In this document: positions 38,364-45,563 of the stretch, one piece after another
Numbering within the stretch: the stretch's first letter is position 1
How the letters are laid out: the number at the start of each line of letters is the position of its first letter
NCBI RefSeq assembly: GCF_008831125.1
Contig: NZ_WBKA01000001.1
Coordinates: 1-64,000 of the forward strand
Length of the DNA: 64,000 nucleotides
From: Pseudoclavibacter caeni
Lineage (GTDB): Bacteria > Actinomycetota > Actinomycetes > Actinomycetales > Microbacteriaceae
Direction of reading: 5' to 3'
Notes under the pieces: model-generated
Databases searched by the model: none
Seen by the model: only the letters and a program-made list of their open reading frames with translations
What the model was told of the DNA's origin: nothing
Made by a program: the position numbers and the translations under genes

Positions 38364-40040
38364 ATGACCAGCAGCAGCGCACCCGTGCGCAGCGCCCAGC
38401 GCGTCGTCGAGGCCCTCGAGGCCGCCGGCGTCCGCTGGGTCTTCGGCGTGCCCGGCGCCAAGGTCGACCAGGTCTTCGACGCGCTCGAGGACTCCCCCGT
38501 CCAGACGATCGTCTGCCGCCACGAGCAGAACGCGGCGTTCATGGCCGCGTGCGTCGGCCGGCTCACCGGGCGCCCCGGCGTCGCGCTGGTGACCTCCGGT
38601 CCTGGCACGAGCAACCTCGCCACCGGCCTGGTCACCGCGACCACCGAGGGCGACCCCATGGTCGCCCTGTGCGGGGCCGTGCCGCGCGCCGACCGTCTCA
38701 AGCACACCCACCAGTCGATGGACGCAGCAGGTCTGCTGTCGACCGTGTCGAAGACGGCCGGCGAGGTCGACGCCGCCGACAACGTGCCCGAGGCGATCGT
38801 CAACGCGCTGCGCGCCGCCGAGGTGATGCCCCGCGGGGCCGCGAGCCTCGTGCTGCCGTCCGATGTGATGGCCGAGCCGACCGCGGTGCCGCTGCCGCCG
38901 GTGCGCGAGGTGCCCCGGCTCGGGGCGGCGCCCGACCAGGCGGTGGACGCGGCGGCGCGGATGCTGCGCGAGGCCCGGTTCCCGGTCATCCTCGCCGGGG
39001 TGCGCTCGGCGTGCACGGAGGGCGCCGAGGCACTGCACGGTCTGCTCGCCCGCACCGGGCTGCCGGTCGTGGAGACGTTCCAGGCGGCCGGGCTCGTGCC
39101 GCGGGATCTCGAGGACCATTACCTCGGCCGGGTCGGCCTGTTCCGCAACCAGCCCGGCGACGTCGTCCTCGCTCAGGCGGACGTCGTCCTCACGATCGGC
39201 TATGACCCGGTCGAGTACGACGCGGCGCTGTGGAACCACGACGCGTCCCGGCGGATCATCCATCTCGACGAGATCGCGCCCGACTTTGACGCGCACTACG
39301 CGCCGACGCTGGAGCTGCGCGGCGATATCCCCACAACGATCACCGCCCTGGCCGAGCGGGTCGCGGGGCTGCGCCTGCGCGGCGAGGCGGACGCGGTGGT
39401 CGCCCGGCAGCGCGACCGGCTCGCCGAGACGGCCGCGCCCACGCCCGACCACGACGACGCGTTCGGGCTCGACCCGGTCGCGGTGACGCTGACGCTGCGC
39501 GAGCTCGTCGGCGACGACGCGACGGTGATCTCCGACGTCGGGTCGCACTACATCTACATGGCCCGGTACTTCCGCGCATACCGGCCGCGCCGGCTGCTGT
39601 TCTCCAACGGGCAGCAGACGCTCGGCGTGGCCCTGCCCTGGGCGATCGCGACGACGCTCGTGCGCCCCGGCGAGCCGGTGCTCTCCGTCTCCGGCGACGG
39701 CGGGTTCCTGTTCTCGGCGATGGAGCTCGACACCGCCGTGCGGCTCGGGTCGACGTTCACGCACGTGATCTTCGACGACGGCACGTACGACATGGTCGCG
39801 TTCCAGCAGATGAAGCGCTACGGGCGCACGGCCGGCATCCAGCTCGGCCACCCCGACTTCGCCGCGTACGCCGAGTCGTTCGGCGCGCACGGCCGACGGG
39901 CGACGACACTCGAGGAGCTCGTCGCCGAGGTGCGCGCGGGTCTCGCCGAACCGGGCCCGACCATCATCGACGTGCCGGTGGACTACCGCGACAACCTCGC
40001 GAGCCTCGCCGGCGATCTGAGAGAGGGAGTGCTGTCATGA
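38364..40040 (+). CDS. alsS: Acetolactate synthase, catabolic type
   Basis: A 558-residue thiamine-diphosphate enzyme joining two pyruvates into 2-acetolactate. The catalytic glutamate is in [12 protein letters not shown], the FAD-like middle domain reads [17 protein letters not shown], and the ThDP motif is [18 protein letters not shown] with FDDGTYDMV. It lacks a regulatory small subunit gene and is coupled to alsD by a 4-nt overlap, so it is the catabolic enzyme of acetoin formation and not the branched-chain amino acid enzyme. AAGGAG lies 11 nt before the ATG. Confidence 0.93.
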   Translation: MTSSSAPVRSAQRVVEALEAAGVRWVFGVPGAKVDQVFDALEDSPVQTIVCRHEQNAAFMAACVGRLTGRPGVALVTSGPGTSNLATGLVTATTEGDPMVALCGAVPRADRLKHTHQSMDAAGLLSTVSKTAGEVDAADNVPEAIVNALRAAEVMPRGAASLVLPSDVMAEPTAVPLPPVREVPRLGAAPDQAVDAAARMLREARFPVILAGVRSACTEGAEALHGLLARTGLPVVETFQAAGLVPRDLEDHYLGRVGLFRNQPGDVVLAQADVVLTIGYDPVEYDAALWNHDASRRIIHLDEIAPDFDAHYAPTLELRGDIPTTITALAERVAGLRLRGEADAVVARQRDRLAETAAPTPDHDDAFGLDPVAVTLTLRELVGDDATVISDVGSHYIYMARYFRAYRPRRLLFSNGQQTLGVALPWAIATTLVRPGEPVLSVSGDGGFLFSAMELDTAVRLGSTFTHVIFDDGTYDMVAFQQMKRYGRTAGIQLGHPDFAAYAESFGAHGRRATTLEELVAEVRAGLAEPGPTIIDVPVDYRDNLASLAGDLREGVLS

Positions 40041-40819
40041 CCGACACCACCAACACGAACCAGCCCACACCAGAGGGCGCACGACGCCCGCGCGCCGACC
40101 ACCTCGTCCGCCACGAGGTGTTCCAGACATCGCTGATGAGCGCACTGCTCGACGGCATCTACGACGGGGAGATGACGATCGCCGAGCTGCTCGGCAAGGG
40201 CAGCTTCGGCCTCGGCACCTTCGACGGCCTCGACGGTGAGATGATCATCATCGACGGCCACTGCTGGCAGATGCGCGTCGACGGCACCGTGCGCCCCGCC
40301 GACCTCGACGCCCGCACCCCGTTCGCGGTGGTGACGAACTTCGTGACGAACATCACCGCCGACGTGCCGGCGCACTCCCCGCGGTCGGCGGTGTCGCGGC
40401 TGATCGACTCACTGACCGTCTCACCCAACTACCTGTACGCGCTGCGGATCACCGGCGAGTTCGACTGGGTGAAGACCCGCACCGTGCAGCGGCAGCCGAA
40501 GCCGTATCCGCGCATGGTCGACGCCACCGACAACGAGCCGACGCTCACCTTCGAGCGTGTCTCGGGCGTCGTCGGCGGGTTCCGCACACCCGTCTACGAG
40601 CAGGGCATCTCGGTGCCCGGCTGTCACGTGCACTTCATCGACGACGAGCGCACCCGGGGCGGGCACGTGCTCGACTTCCAGATGGCGCACGGCACCGTCG
40701 AGCTGTGCCTCGGCACCGACCTGCGCCTCTCCCTGCCCCGCACCGAGGCGTTCGAGGCGGCCGATCTCGCGCCGGAGAACCTCGCCGACGAGCTCGGCCG
40801 CACCGAGCAGCACGACTAG
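40037..40819 (+). CDS. alsD: Alpha-acetolactate decarboxylase
   Basis: A 260-residue zinc enzyme that decarboxylates acetolactate to (R)-acetoin. The family pattern [22 protein letters not shown] opens the domain, [12 protein letters not shown] follows, and the metal ligands lie in [20 protein letters not shown]. The C-terminus ends near the conserved strand. It overlaps alsS by 4 nt with GAGAGGGAG upstream. Acetoin formation removes acid and disposes of excess pyruvate. Confidence 0.95.
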   Translation: MTDTTNTNQPTPEGARRPRADHLVRHEVFQTSLMSALLDGIYDGEMTIAELLGKGSFGLGTFDGLDGEMIIIDGHCWQMRVDGTVRPADLDARTPFAVVTNFVTNITADVPAHSPRSAVSRLIDSLTVSPNYLYALRITGEFDWVKTRTVQRQPKPYPRMVDATDNEPTLTFERVSGVVGGFRTPVYEQGISVPGCHVHFIDDERTRGGHVLDFQMAHGTVELCLGTDLRLSLPRTEAFEAADLAPENLADELGRTEQHD

Positions 40820-40851
40820 CTGCCGCCGGCCGCGAGCCGGATGCGGGAGGC

Positions 40852-41313
40852 TCAGCCCTCCTGCGCCGCGTCGCGGGTGCGAGCCTCGCACTCCGGGCAG
40901 ATGCCGCGGAAGGTGACCGCTGCCTCCAGGATGCGCATGCCGTGCGTCTGCGAGGGGGTGAGGCAGGGGGCGTGCCCGACGACGCAGTCGACGTCCTCGA
41001 TGCGCCCGCACACCACGCACTGCACGTGATGGTGGTTGTCGTGCGTGCGCGTCTCGTACCGGGCGGCGTCGGAGTCGGGCAGGTCCACGCGCCGCAGCAG
41101 GCCGACGGCGGTCAGGTCGTGGACGATGTTGTGCACGCTCTGGGCCGACAGGCTCGGCAGCGCGGGCGCGACGCCCTCGAGCACCTCCGCGGCCGTGCTG
41201 TGGGGGTGGTCGTCGAGATAGTCGAGCGCGGCGAGCCGGCCGGCCGTGACCCGCAGCCCGGCGGCGCGCAGGCGGTCGCGCCAGGCGGCACGGGGCTGGG
41301 TCAGGGTGCTCAT
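40852..41313 (-). CDS. Fur-family metalloregulator
   Basis: A 153-residue Fur protein. The winged helix (LRAAGLRVTAGRLAALDYL, SAQSVHNIVHDLTAVGLL) is followed by the metal region HDNHHHVQCVVCGRIEDVDC and GICPECEAR, which holds the structural zinc cysteines. The sequence of the sensing site suggests the FurA/PerR-like, peroxide-responsive type of actinobacteria, but no katG is next to it. A perfect 9-bp inverted repeat covers its promoter. The message seems leaderless. Confidence 0.88.
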   Translation of the reverse strand: MSTLTQPRAAWRDRLRAAGLRVTAGRLAALDYLDDHPHSTAAEVLEGVAPALPSLSAQSVHNIVHDLTAVGLLRRVDLPDSDAARYETRTHDNHHHVQCVVCGRIEDVDCVVGHAPCLTPSQTHGMRILEAAVTFRGICPECEARTRDAAQEG

Positions 41314-41320
41314 GCCCAGC

Positions 41321-41326
41321 AGTCTA
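41321..41326 (-). promoter_or_regulatory. -10 box (TAGACT) of the leaderless fur gene
   Basis: TAGACT on the minus strand ends 7 nt before the ATG, with no ribosome binding site. Confidence 0.55.
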
Positions 41327-41330
41327 GCGC

Positions 41331-41351
41331 TCTTTTGAGTGACTCAAAAGA
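41331..41351. promoter_or_regulatory. Fur operator TCTTTTGAG-N3-CTCAAAAGA
   Basis: A perfect inverted repeat with 9-bp arms and 3-bp centre, immediately upstream of the -10 box of the fur gene. It stands out as AT-rich in a GC-rich setting and predicts autoregulation. Confidence 0.75.
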
Positions 41352-41370
41352 TCACTGCGCGAGCGCGGCC

Positions 41371-42318
41371 TCAGCCGACGTTCCGGCGCCGCTTGAGGAT
41401 GTCGTCGAGCCGGTCGGCGTCGAACCCGGTGTCGACGCCCGCACGGCCGTCGAGCCACGCGTACTCCTCGTCCTCGCCGAGCGAGGCGTGAATCTCCGCG
41501 TCGACCTGCGCGGCCGGCGTCTCGGGGGCGCGGGCCGGCCGATCGTCCGGACGGGCCGGACGCAGCCCGGGCATCGCGTCCGCGTCGGCGTCGACGCCCA
41601 GCCGCTCCGCCTCGGCGAGCGCGGCGCGCAGCGCCTCGGCCCGGGTCACGTTCAGCGGCTTCGGCAACGGGTGCGGCGTCCAGGCCTCGCCCCCTGCAGC
41701 CCTCTGGCCGTCGTCATCCTGCGGCAGATCCGCGTCGACATCGTACACGGGAGCCGCGTCGGCCGGCCGGGCATCCGCCCGGGCATCCGCCCGCAGATGC
41801 CGGCGCAGCGTCACCGTGGCCCGCCGGCGGACGAACGCGCCGCCCAGCAGCCCCAGCGCGCCGAGGATGATCAGGGACAATCCCCAGCCGTGTCCGGCGG
41901 CGACGATGCCTCCGGTGATGAGGAGGGCGAGTCCCACCAGCACGAGGCCCCCGCCGAGCCGGCGTCCCCGCCGAGCCGCGACGACGACCACGGGCACGGC
42001 CCGGCGCAGCCGCTCGCGCTCCTGCTCGGTCCGCGCCTGCGCGGCGATCCGCTCCGCACGCTCTCGTTCGCGTTCCATCCGTCGCGCCTCCCTGGCGAGC
42101 ACCGCCGCACGGCGGGCGCTCACCTCCTCGTCATACTCCTTCGGCAGCTCCTGGCCGCGGGCGAGCACGTTCGCGGCGCGCTGCACGCGCATCGCGTCCC
42201 GGGCCGCGGTGCGCGCATTGCGCCGCTCGATCCACCCGGGGACGAGCACGGCGAGCCAGAGACCGACGATGCAGAGCACCAGCAGCGCCCCGCCGATCTG
42301 CCCGAGAAGTCCGCTCAT
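41371..42318 (-). CDS. glpR: GlpR/SepX-like divisome membrane protein
   Basis: A 315-residue protein. It starts with a single helix (LLGQIGGALLVLCIVGLWLAVLVPGWIE), then a charged coiled region (RREARRMERERERAERIAAQARTEQE), a pair of central helices near residues 120-165, and an acidic tail. This layout and its place beside rimJ and galU match Rv0996 of Mycobacterium tuberculosis, GlpR of Corynebacterium and SepX of Streptomyces, which act at the septum and pole; GlpR is the membrane receptor of the MoeA-like protein Glp. The moeA/glp gene that normally separates galU and rimJ is not here. Confidence 0.7.
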   Translation of the reverse strand: MSGLLGQIGGALLVLCIVGLWLAVLVPGWIERRNARTAARDAMRVQRAANVLARGQELPKEYDEEVSARRAAVLAREARRMERERERAERIAAQARTEQERERLRRAVPVVVVAARRGRRLGGGLVLVGLALLITGGIVAAGHGWGLSLIILGALGLLGGAFVRRRATVTLRRHLRADARADARPADAAPVYDVDADLPQDDDGQRAAGGEAWTPHPLPKPLNVTRAEALRAALAEAERLGVDADADAMPGLRPARPDDRPARAPETPAAQVDAEIHASLGEDEEYAWLDGRAGVDTGFDADRLDDILKRRRNVG

Positions 42319-42322
42319 GCGT

Positions 42323-42955
42323 CTAATCTACGTTCCCGCCCGCAGGGGCGATCGGATTCCCCTCGGTGTGGCGTGCCCGCAGGATATGCCCCACCAGCCC
42401 GTCCTGCGGCACCTCCTCCGCCAGCAGGGCGAACACCAGGTGGTCGCGCCACCGATCGCCGATGTGGATGTACCCGCGCCGCACGCCCTCGGGTCGGAAC
42501 CCGAGCTTGCGCGCCACCCGCTGCGAGGAGGCGTTCTCGGGCAGCGTGCAGATCTCCACCCGGTGCACGCCCCAGTCGCGCACCAAGGCGTCGACGAGCA
42601 GCGCGGTCGCCAGCGGGACGATGCCCCGGCCGGCCAGCCGCCGGGTGATCCAGTAGCCGATGGAGCAGCCACACACGGCCCCCCATTCGAACTGCGACGC
42701 GGTGATCTGCCCCGCCACCGCACCGCGATGCTCGATGACGAACGACCAGGCCTGGCCTGCCCGCGCCGCGGCGAGCATCCCGCGCACCATGCGGCGGGTG
42801 TCCGGCATCCCCGGCCCCGTGCCCGGCAGCGTCGCCTCCCACGGCTCGAGCCAGTCCCGGTCGACGCGCAGCAGCTCCTCGAGCGCCCGACGGTCGCGAC
42901 GGCGCACGGGCCGCACGCGCACATCGCCCCAGGCGAGGTCGAGGGCGCCGGTCAC
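42323..42955 (-). CDS. RimJ/RimL-type GNAT N-acetyltransferase
   Basis: A 210-residue GNAT enzyme similar to those that acetylate ribosomal protein N-termini. The acetyl-CoA motif is RRLAGRGIVPLATALLVD, followed by HRVEICTLPENASSQRVARKLGF, the RimJ pattern, and GYIHIGDRWRDHLVFALL. GTG at 42955 overlaps the galU stop (GTGA). Its place after galU is conserved in actinobacteria. The real substrate is unknown. Confidence 0.88.
   Translation of the reverse strand: MTGALDLAWGDVRVRPVRRRDRRALEELLRVDRDWLEPWEATLPGTGPGMPDTRRMVRGMLAAARAGQAWSFVIEHRGAVAGQITASQFEWGAVCGCSIGYWITRRLAGRGIVPLATALLVDALVRDWGVHRVEICTLPENASSQRVARKLGFRPEGVRRGYIHIGDRWRDHLVFALLAEEVPQDGLVGHILRARHTEGNPIAPAGGNVD
42325..42330 (-). promoter_or_regulatory. 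-10 box (TAGATT) of the glpR/sepX gene
   Basis: TAGATT on the minus strand ends 6 nt before the ATG and overlaps the end of rimJ, including its TAG stop. The ATG has no ribosome binding site. Confidence 0.45.
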
Positions 42956-43866
42956 AGTCCCTTCACGTGGTCGACGAGCCAGGCGCGGAACGCGGGGCCA
43001 AGATCCGCCCGCTCGCCGGCCAGGGTCACCACGGTCTTCAGATACTCGAGCTTGTCACCCGTGTCGAACCTGCGCCCCCGGAACACGACCCCCAGCACCG
43101 GGCCCGCGATCGACGCGTCCCCGGCCATCTCCTCCAACGCATCCGTCAGCTGGATCTCCCCACCACGACCCGGCGCCGTCCGCTCCAACACATCGAACAC
43201 CCCCGGCCGCAGCGCATACCGGCCGATCACCGCCAGATTGCTCGGCGCCGTCCCCGGCTCCGGCTTCTCCACCAGACCCGTCACCCGCACCACATCCGCC
43301 TCACCCGTCGGCTCCGCCACCGCGACCCCGTACAGATGCGTGCGCTCCTCCGGCACCTCCATCAACGCCACCACGCTCGCCCCATGCGCCGCCTGCACAT
43401 CCAGCATCCGCTCCAACAGCGGCGAGGACGCATCGATCAGATCATCACCCAGAAGCACCGCGAACGGCTCATCCCCCACATGATCCCGACCACACAGCAC
43501 CGCATGCCCAAGCCCGCGCGGCACCCCCTGCCGCACCGCCGACACCCGCGCGATGTCCGACGCGGCCCGCACGCTCGCCAGCAGCGCATCCTTCCCATCC
43601 GCGGCCAGCCGCGACTCCAGATACGGGGCCGCGTCGAAATGATCCTCGATCGCCGACTTCCCCCGACCCGTCACCAGCAGCACGTCACCCACACCAGCAC
43701 GCGCCGCCTCCTCGACCACATACTGAATCGCCGGCCGATCCACCACCGGCAGCAACTCCTTCGGCACCGCCTTCGTCGCCGGCAGGAACCGCGTCCCCAA
43801 CCCCGCCACCGGCACCACGGCCTTCCGCGCGCGCGCCGTTCCAGTCTGGTCGCTCAGAGCACTCAT
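42952..43866 (-). CDS. galU: UTP-glucose-1-phosphate uridylyltransferase
   Basis: A 304-residue nucleotidyltransferase that makes UDP-glucose for wall and capsule polymers. The nucleotide loop is VVPVAGLGTRFLPATKAVPKELLPVVDRPAIQY, the metal site region LLGDDLID, the sugar site GLVEKPEPG and the late RRFDTGDKLEY. ATG at 43866 was chosen since TAGACT ends 6 nt before it; a GTG two codons upstream overlaps that spacing. It is divergent from the formyltetrahydrofolate cyclo-ligase. Confidence 0.95.
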   Translation of the reverse strand: MSALSDQTGTARARKAVVPVAGLGTRFLPATKAVPKELLPVVDRPAIQYVVEEAARAGVGDVLLVTGRGKSAIEDHFDAAPYLESRLAADGKDALLASVRAASDIARVSAVRQGVPRGLGHAVLCGRDHVGDEPFAVLLGDDLIDASSPLLERMLDVQAAHGASVVALMEVPEERTHLYGVAVAEPTGEADVVRVTGLVEKPEPGTAPSNLAVIGRYALRPGVFDVLERTAPGRGGEIQLTDALEEMAGDASIAGPVLGVVFRGRRFDTGDKLEYLKTVVTLAGERADLGPAFRAWLVDHVKGL

Positions 43867-43872
43867 GCTCAC

Positions 43873-43878
43873 AGTCTA
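43873..43878 (-). promoter_or_regulatory. -10 box (TAGACT) of leaderless galU
   Basis: TAGACT on the minus strand ends 6 nt before the ATG at 43866. Confidence 0.5.
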
Positions 43879-44074
43879 TCGGGCCGTCCCTGAGCACCGC
43901 CCCGGCACGGGCTGTCCGCCGGCTGAGGGGCTCCGGCCCACGCCGGTCGCATGTCATCACCCGCGGGCCCGCGGCCCGTCCGCCGGCGCTGCCGCATGCC
44001 CACCCGGCGCCACCGCATCCCCGCCCCCCGAGCGGCCGCGTCGGACCGCCCCCACTCCGGTGTCCACACCGGCC

Positions 44075-44080
44075 TACGCT
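44075..44080 (+). promoter_or_regulatory. -10 box (TACGCT) of the leaderless cyclo-ligase gene
   Basis: TACGCT ends 6 nt before the ATG at 44087. It is the same box as for the DUF3054 gene. Confidence 0.5.
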
Positions 44081-44086
44081 GGACAC

Positions 44087-44665
44087 ATGCCACCCGTCTC
44101 CGACCCCGATCCCAAGCAGGAGCTGCGCCGTGTGATCCGCCGAGCCAGACGCCTCCGCGCCGAGGCCGGCCCGACCGATCACGGCGACGGCCTGCGCCGC
44201 CTGCTCGACCGACTGGGAGCCCGCACGATCGCCGCCTTCCTGCCCTCCCGCAACGAGCCGGACGTCCGCCCGATCCTGCACGCCTGGCTCGCGGACGGCC
44301 ACCGCGCGCTGCTGCCCCGGGTGCTGCCCGATCACCGCCTCGGCTGGGTGGACGCCGCCCACGCGACCGAGCGCCCCTCCGCGCTGGGCGTGCCCGAGGC
44401 GATCGGCCCGACCGCGCATCGGGCCGCGCTGCGCGACGTGGACGCGATCGTCGTCCCCGCCCTCGCCGTCGCCCCCGACGGCACCCGCCTCGGTCAGGGC
44501 GGCGGGTACTACGACCGTGCGCTCGCCGACCCCGCGGTGACCGCGCCCGTCATCGCGGTCGTCTTCGACGACGAGGTGCGCGCCGACCTGCCCGGGGAGC
44601 CGCACGATCGCCCGGCCGACTGGGCGGTCACCGAGCGCCGGGTGCTGCGACTGGGCCGAGGCTGA
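44087..44665 (+). CDS. 5-formyltetrahydrofolate cyclo-ligase
   Basis: A 192-residue enzyme that converts 5-formyl- to 5,10-methenyltetrahydrofolate with ATP. Motifs are KQELRRVIRRARRLR at the start, AAFLPSRNEPDVRPIL, ALLPRVL and the conserved GTRLGQGGGYYDRAL loop that binds ATP and folate. It is divergent from galU, an arrangement shared with Mycobacterium. The message seems leaderless. Confidence 0.93.
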   Translation: MPPVSDPDPKQELRRVIRRARRLRAEAGPTDHGDGLRRLLDRLGARTIAAFLPSRNEPDVRPILHAWLADGHRALLPRVLPDHRLGWVDAAHATERPSALGVPEAIGPTAHRAALRDVDAIVVPALAVAPDGTRLGQGGGYYDRALADPAVTAPVIAVVFDDEVRADLPGEPHDRPADWAVTERRVLRLGRG

Positions 44666-44729
44666 GCGCGGGACGCCGCCATGTGCACCCGGGCACTGGA
44701 CATCTCCTGTGCCCTGAAGTGGTTGACGG

Positions 44730-44735
44730 TATAAT
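44730..44735 (+). promoter_or_regulatory. TATAAT box upstream of mscL
   Basis: A perfect TATAAT 100 nt upstream of mscL. The TTGACG next to it is too close to be its -35 box; no good -35 is seen 17 bp upstream. Confidence 0.45.
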
Positions 44736-44834
44736 CAATGCCGAATCGGGGCGATGACCAGCCTCGGCACCGGAGCGCGCAGGCGTAGCCCCCGCTCTCT
44801 CCTGCGCGCCCTCGACCACAGGAGTGGCTCACAC

Positions 44835-45275
44835 ATGAAACAGATCCTCGCAGGCTTCCGAGACTTCATCGCCAAGGGCAACGCGATCGACCTCGCCGTC
44901 GGCGTGGTCATCGGCTCCGCGTTCACCGCACTGGTCAACGCGCTCGTCGAGAAGCTCATCATGCCGCTCGTCGCGGCGATCTTCGGCAAGCCCGACTTCG
45001 ATGCGGTCGGCAACTTCACGATCAACGGCGCGGACTTCTCACTCGGCGCGGTGCTCACCGCCATCGTGAACTTCCTGCTCGTGGCGATCGCCCTGTACTT
45101 CTTCATCGTGCTGCCGTTCAACAAGCTGCGCGACGTGCAGGCGAAGCACAAGGCCGCGAACGCCCCCGAGGCTGCGGCCGACACCCGCACCGAGCTCGAC
45201 GTGCTCAAGGAGATCCAGGCCGCGCTCGCCGAGCAGCAGGGCGGGGCCACTTCGAAGGGCGCGCACTCCGCCTGA
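44835..45275 (+). CDS. mscL: Large-conductance mechanosensitive channel
   Basis: A 146-residue channel subunit that opens under membrane tension and releases solutes on osmotic downshock. It starts MKQILAGFRDFIAKGNAIDLAVGVVIGSAF, has the first pore helix then a loop (KPDFDAVGNFTINGADFSLG), a second helix FLLVAIALYFFIVLPFNKL and a C-terminal amphipathic bundle (ELDVLKEIQAALAEQ). The ATG has AGGAG about 12 nt upstream. Confidence 0.95.
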   Translation: MKQILAGFRDFIAKGNAIDLAVGVVIGSAFTALVNALVEKLIMPLVAAIFGKPDFDAVGNFTINGADFSLGAVLTAIVNFLLVAIALYFFIVLPFNKLRDVQAKHKAANAPEAAADTRTELDVLKEIQAALAEQQGGATSKGAHSA

Positions 45276-45326
45276 CCGGATCGCCCTGACCCGGGCCAGA
45301 CCTGCGACGCGCGCCCGTGGACCCGG

Positions 45327-45563
45327 TCACCCCCAGTGCGGTGGCCGCTGCTCGCGCAGCCAGCGCTCCTCGTCCCGGATCCGCTCCCGGTCGTCCCACG
45401 CGTCGACACGGTCGACCTGCGCCGCCGTGTGCTCGTCACCCTCCAGGGTGCGGTCGCGCGCGCTGAGCGCTCGGCGCCGCGCCGCATCCTCGGGACTCGG
45501 CACGGCGCCGAGCACGACCCGACGCGAGCCGATGCGGCGGATGCGCCCGTCGCCCGCCGTCAT
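45327..45563 (-). CDS. Small charged hypothetical protein
   Basis: A 78-residue protein with an Arg-rich start and a charged helix (VDAWDDRERIRDEERWLREQRPPHWG). It overlaps the stop of the large helicase-like gene by 4 nt (ATGA), so it is probably co-translated with it. Function unknown; I recognise no family. Confidence 0.65.
   Translation of the reverse strand: MTAGDGRIRRIGSRRVVLGAVPSPEDAARRRALSARDRTLEGDEHTAAQVDRVDAWDDRERIRDEERWLREQRPPHWG

Noticed and set aside
36676..38382. Minus-strand frame of 568 codons within the dehydrogenase
   Set aside because: Composition and lack of motifs mark it as a shadow of the FAD/FeS dehydrogenase.
44724..44735. TTGACG followed by TATAAT before mscL, as a full promoter
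   Set aside because: Only one base separates the two boxes, so they cannot be a -35/-10 pair. TATAAT alone was kept as a possible -10 box.
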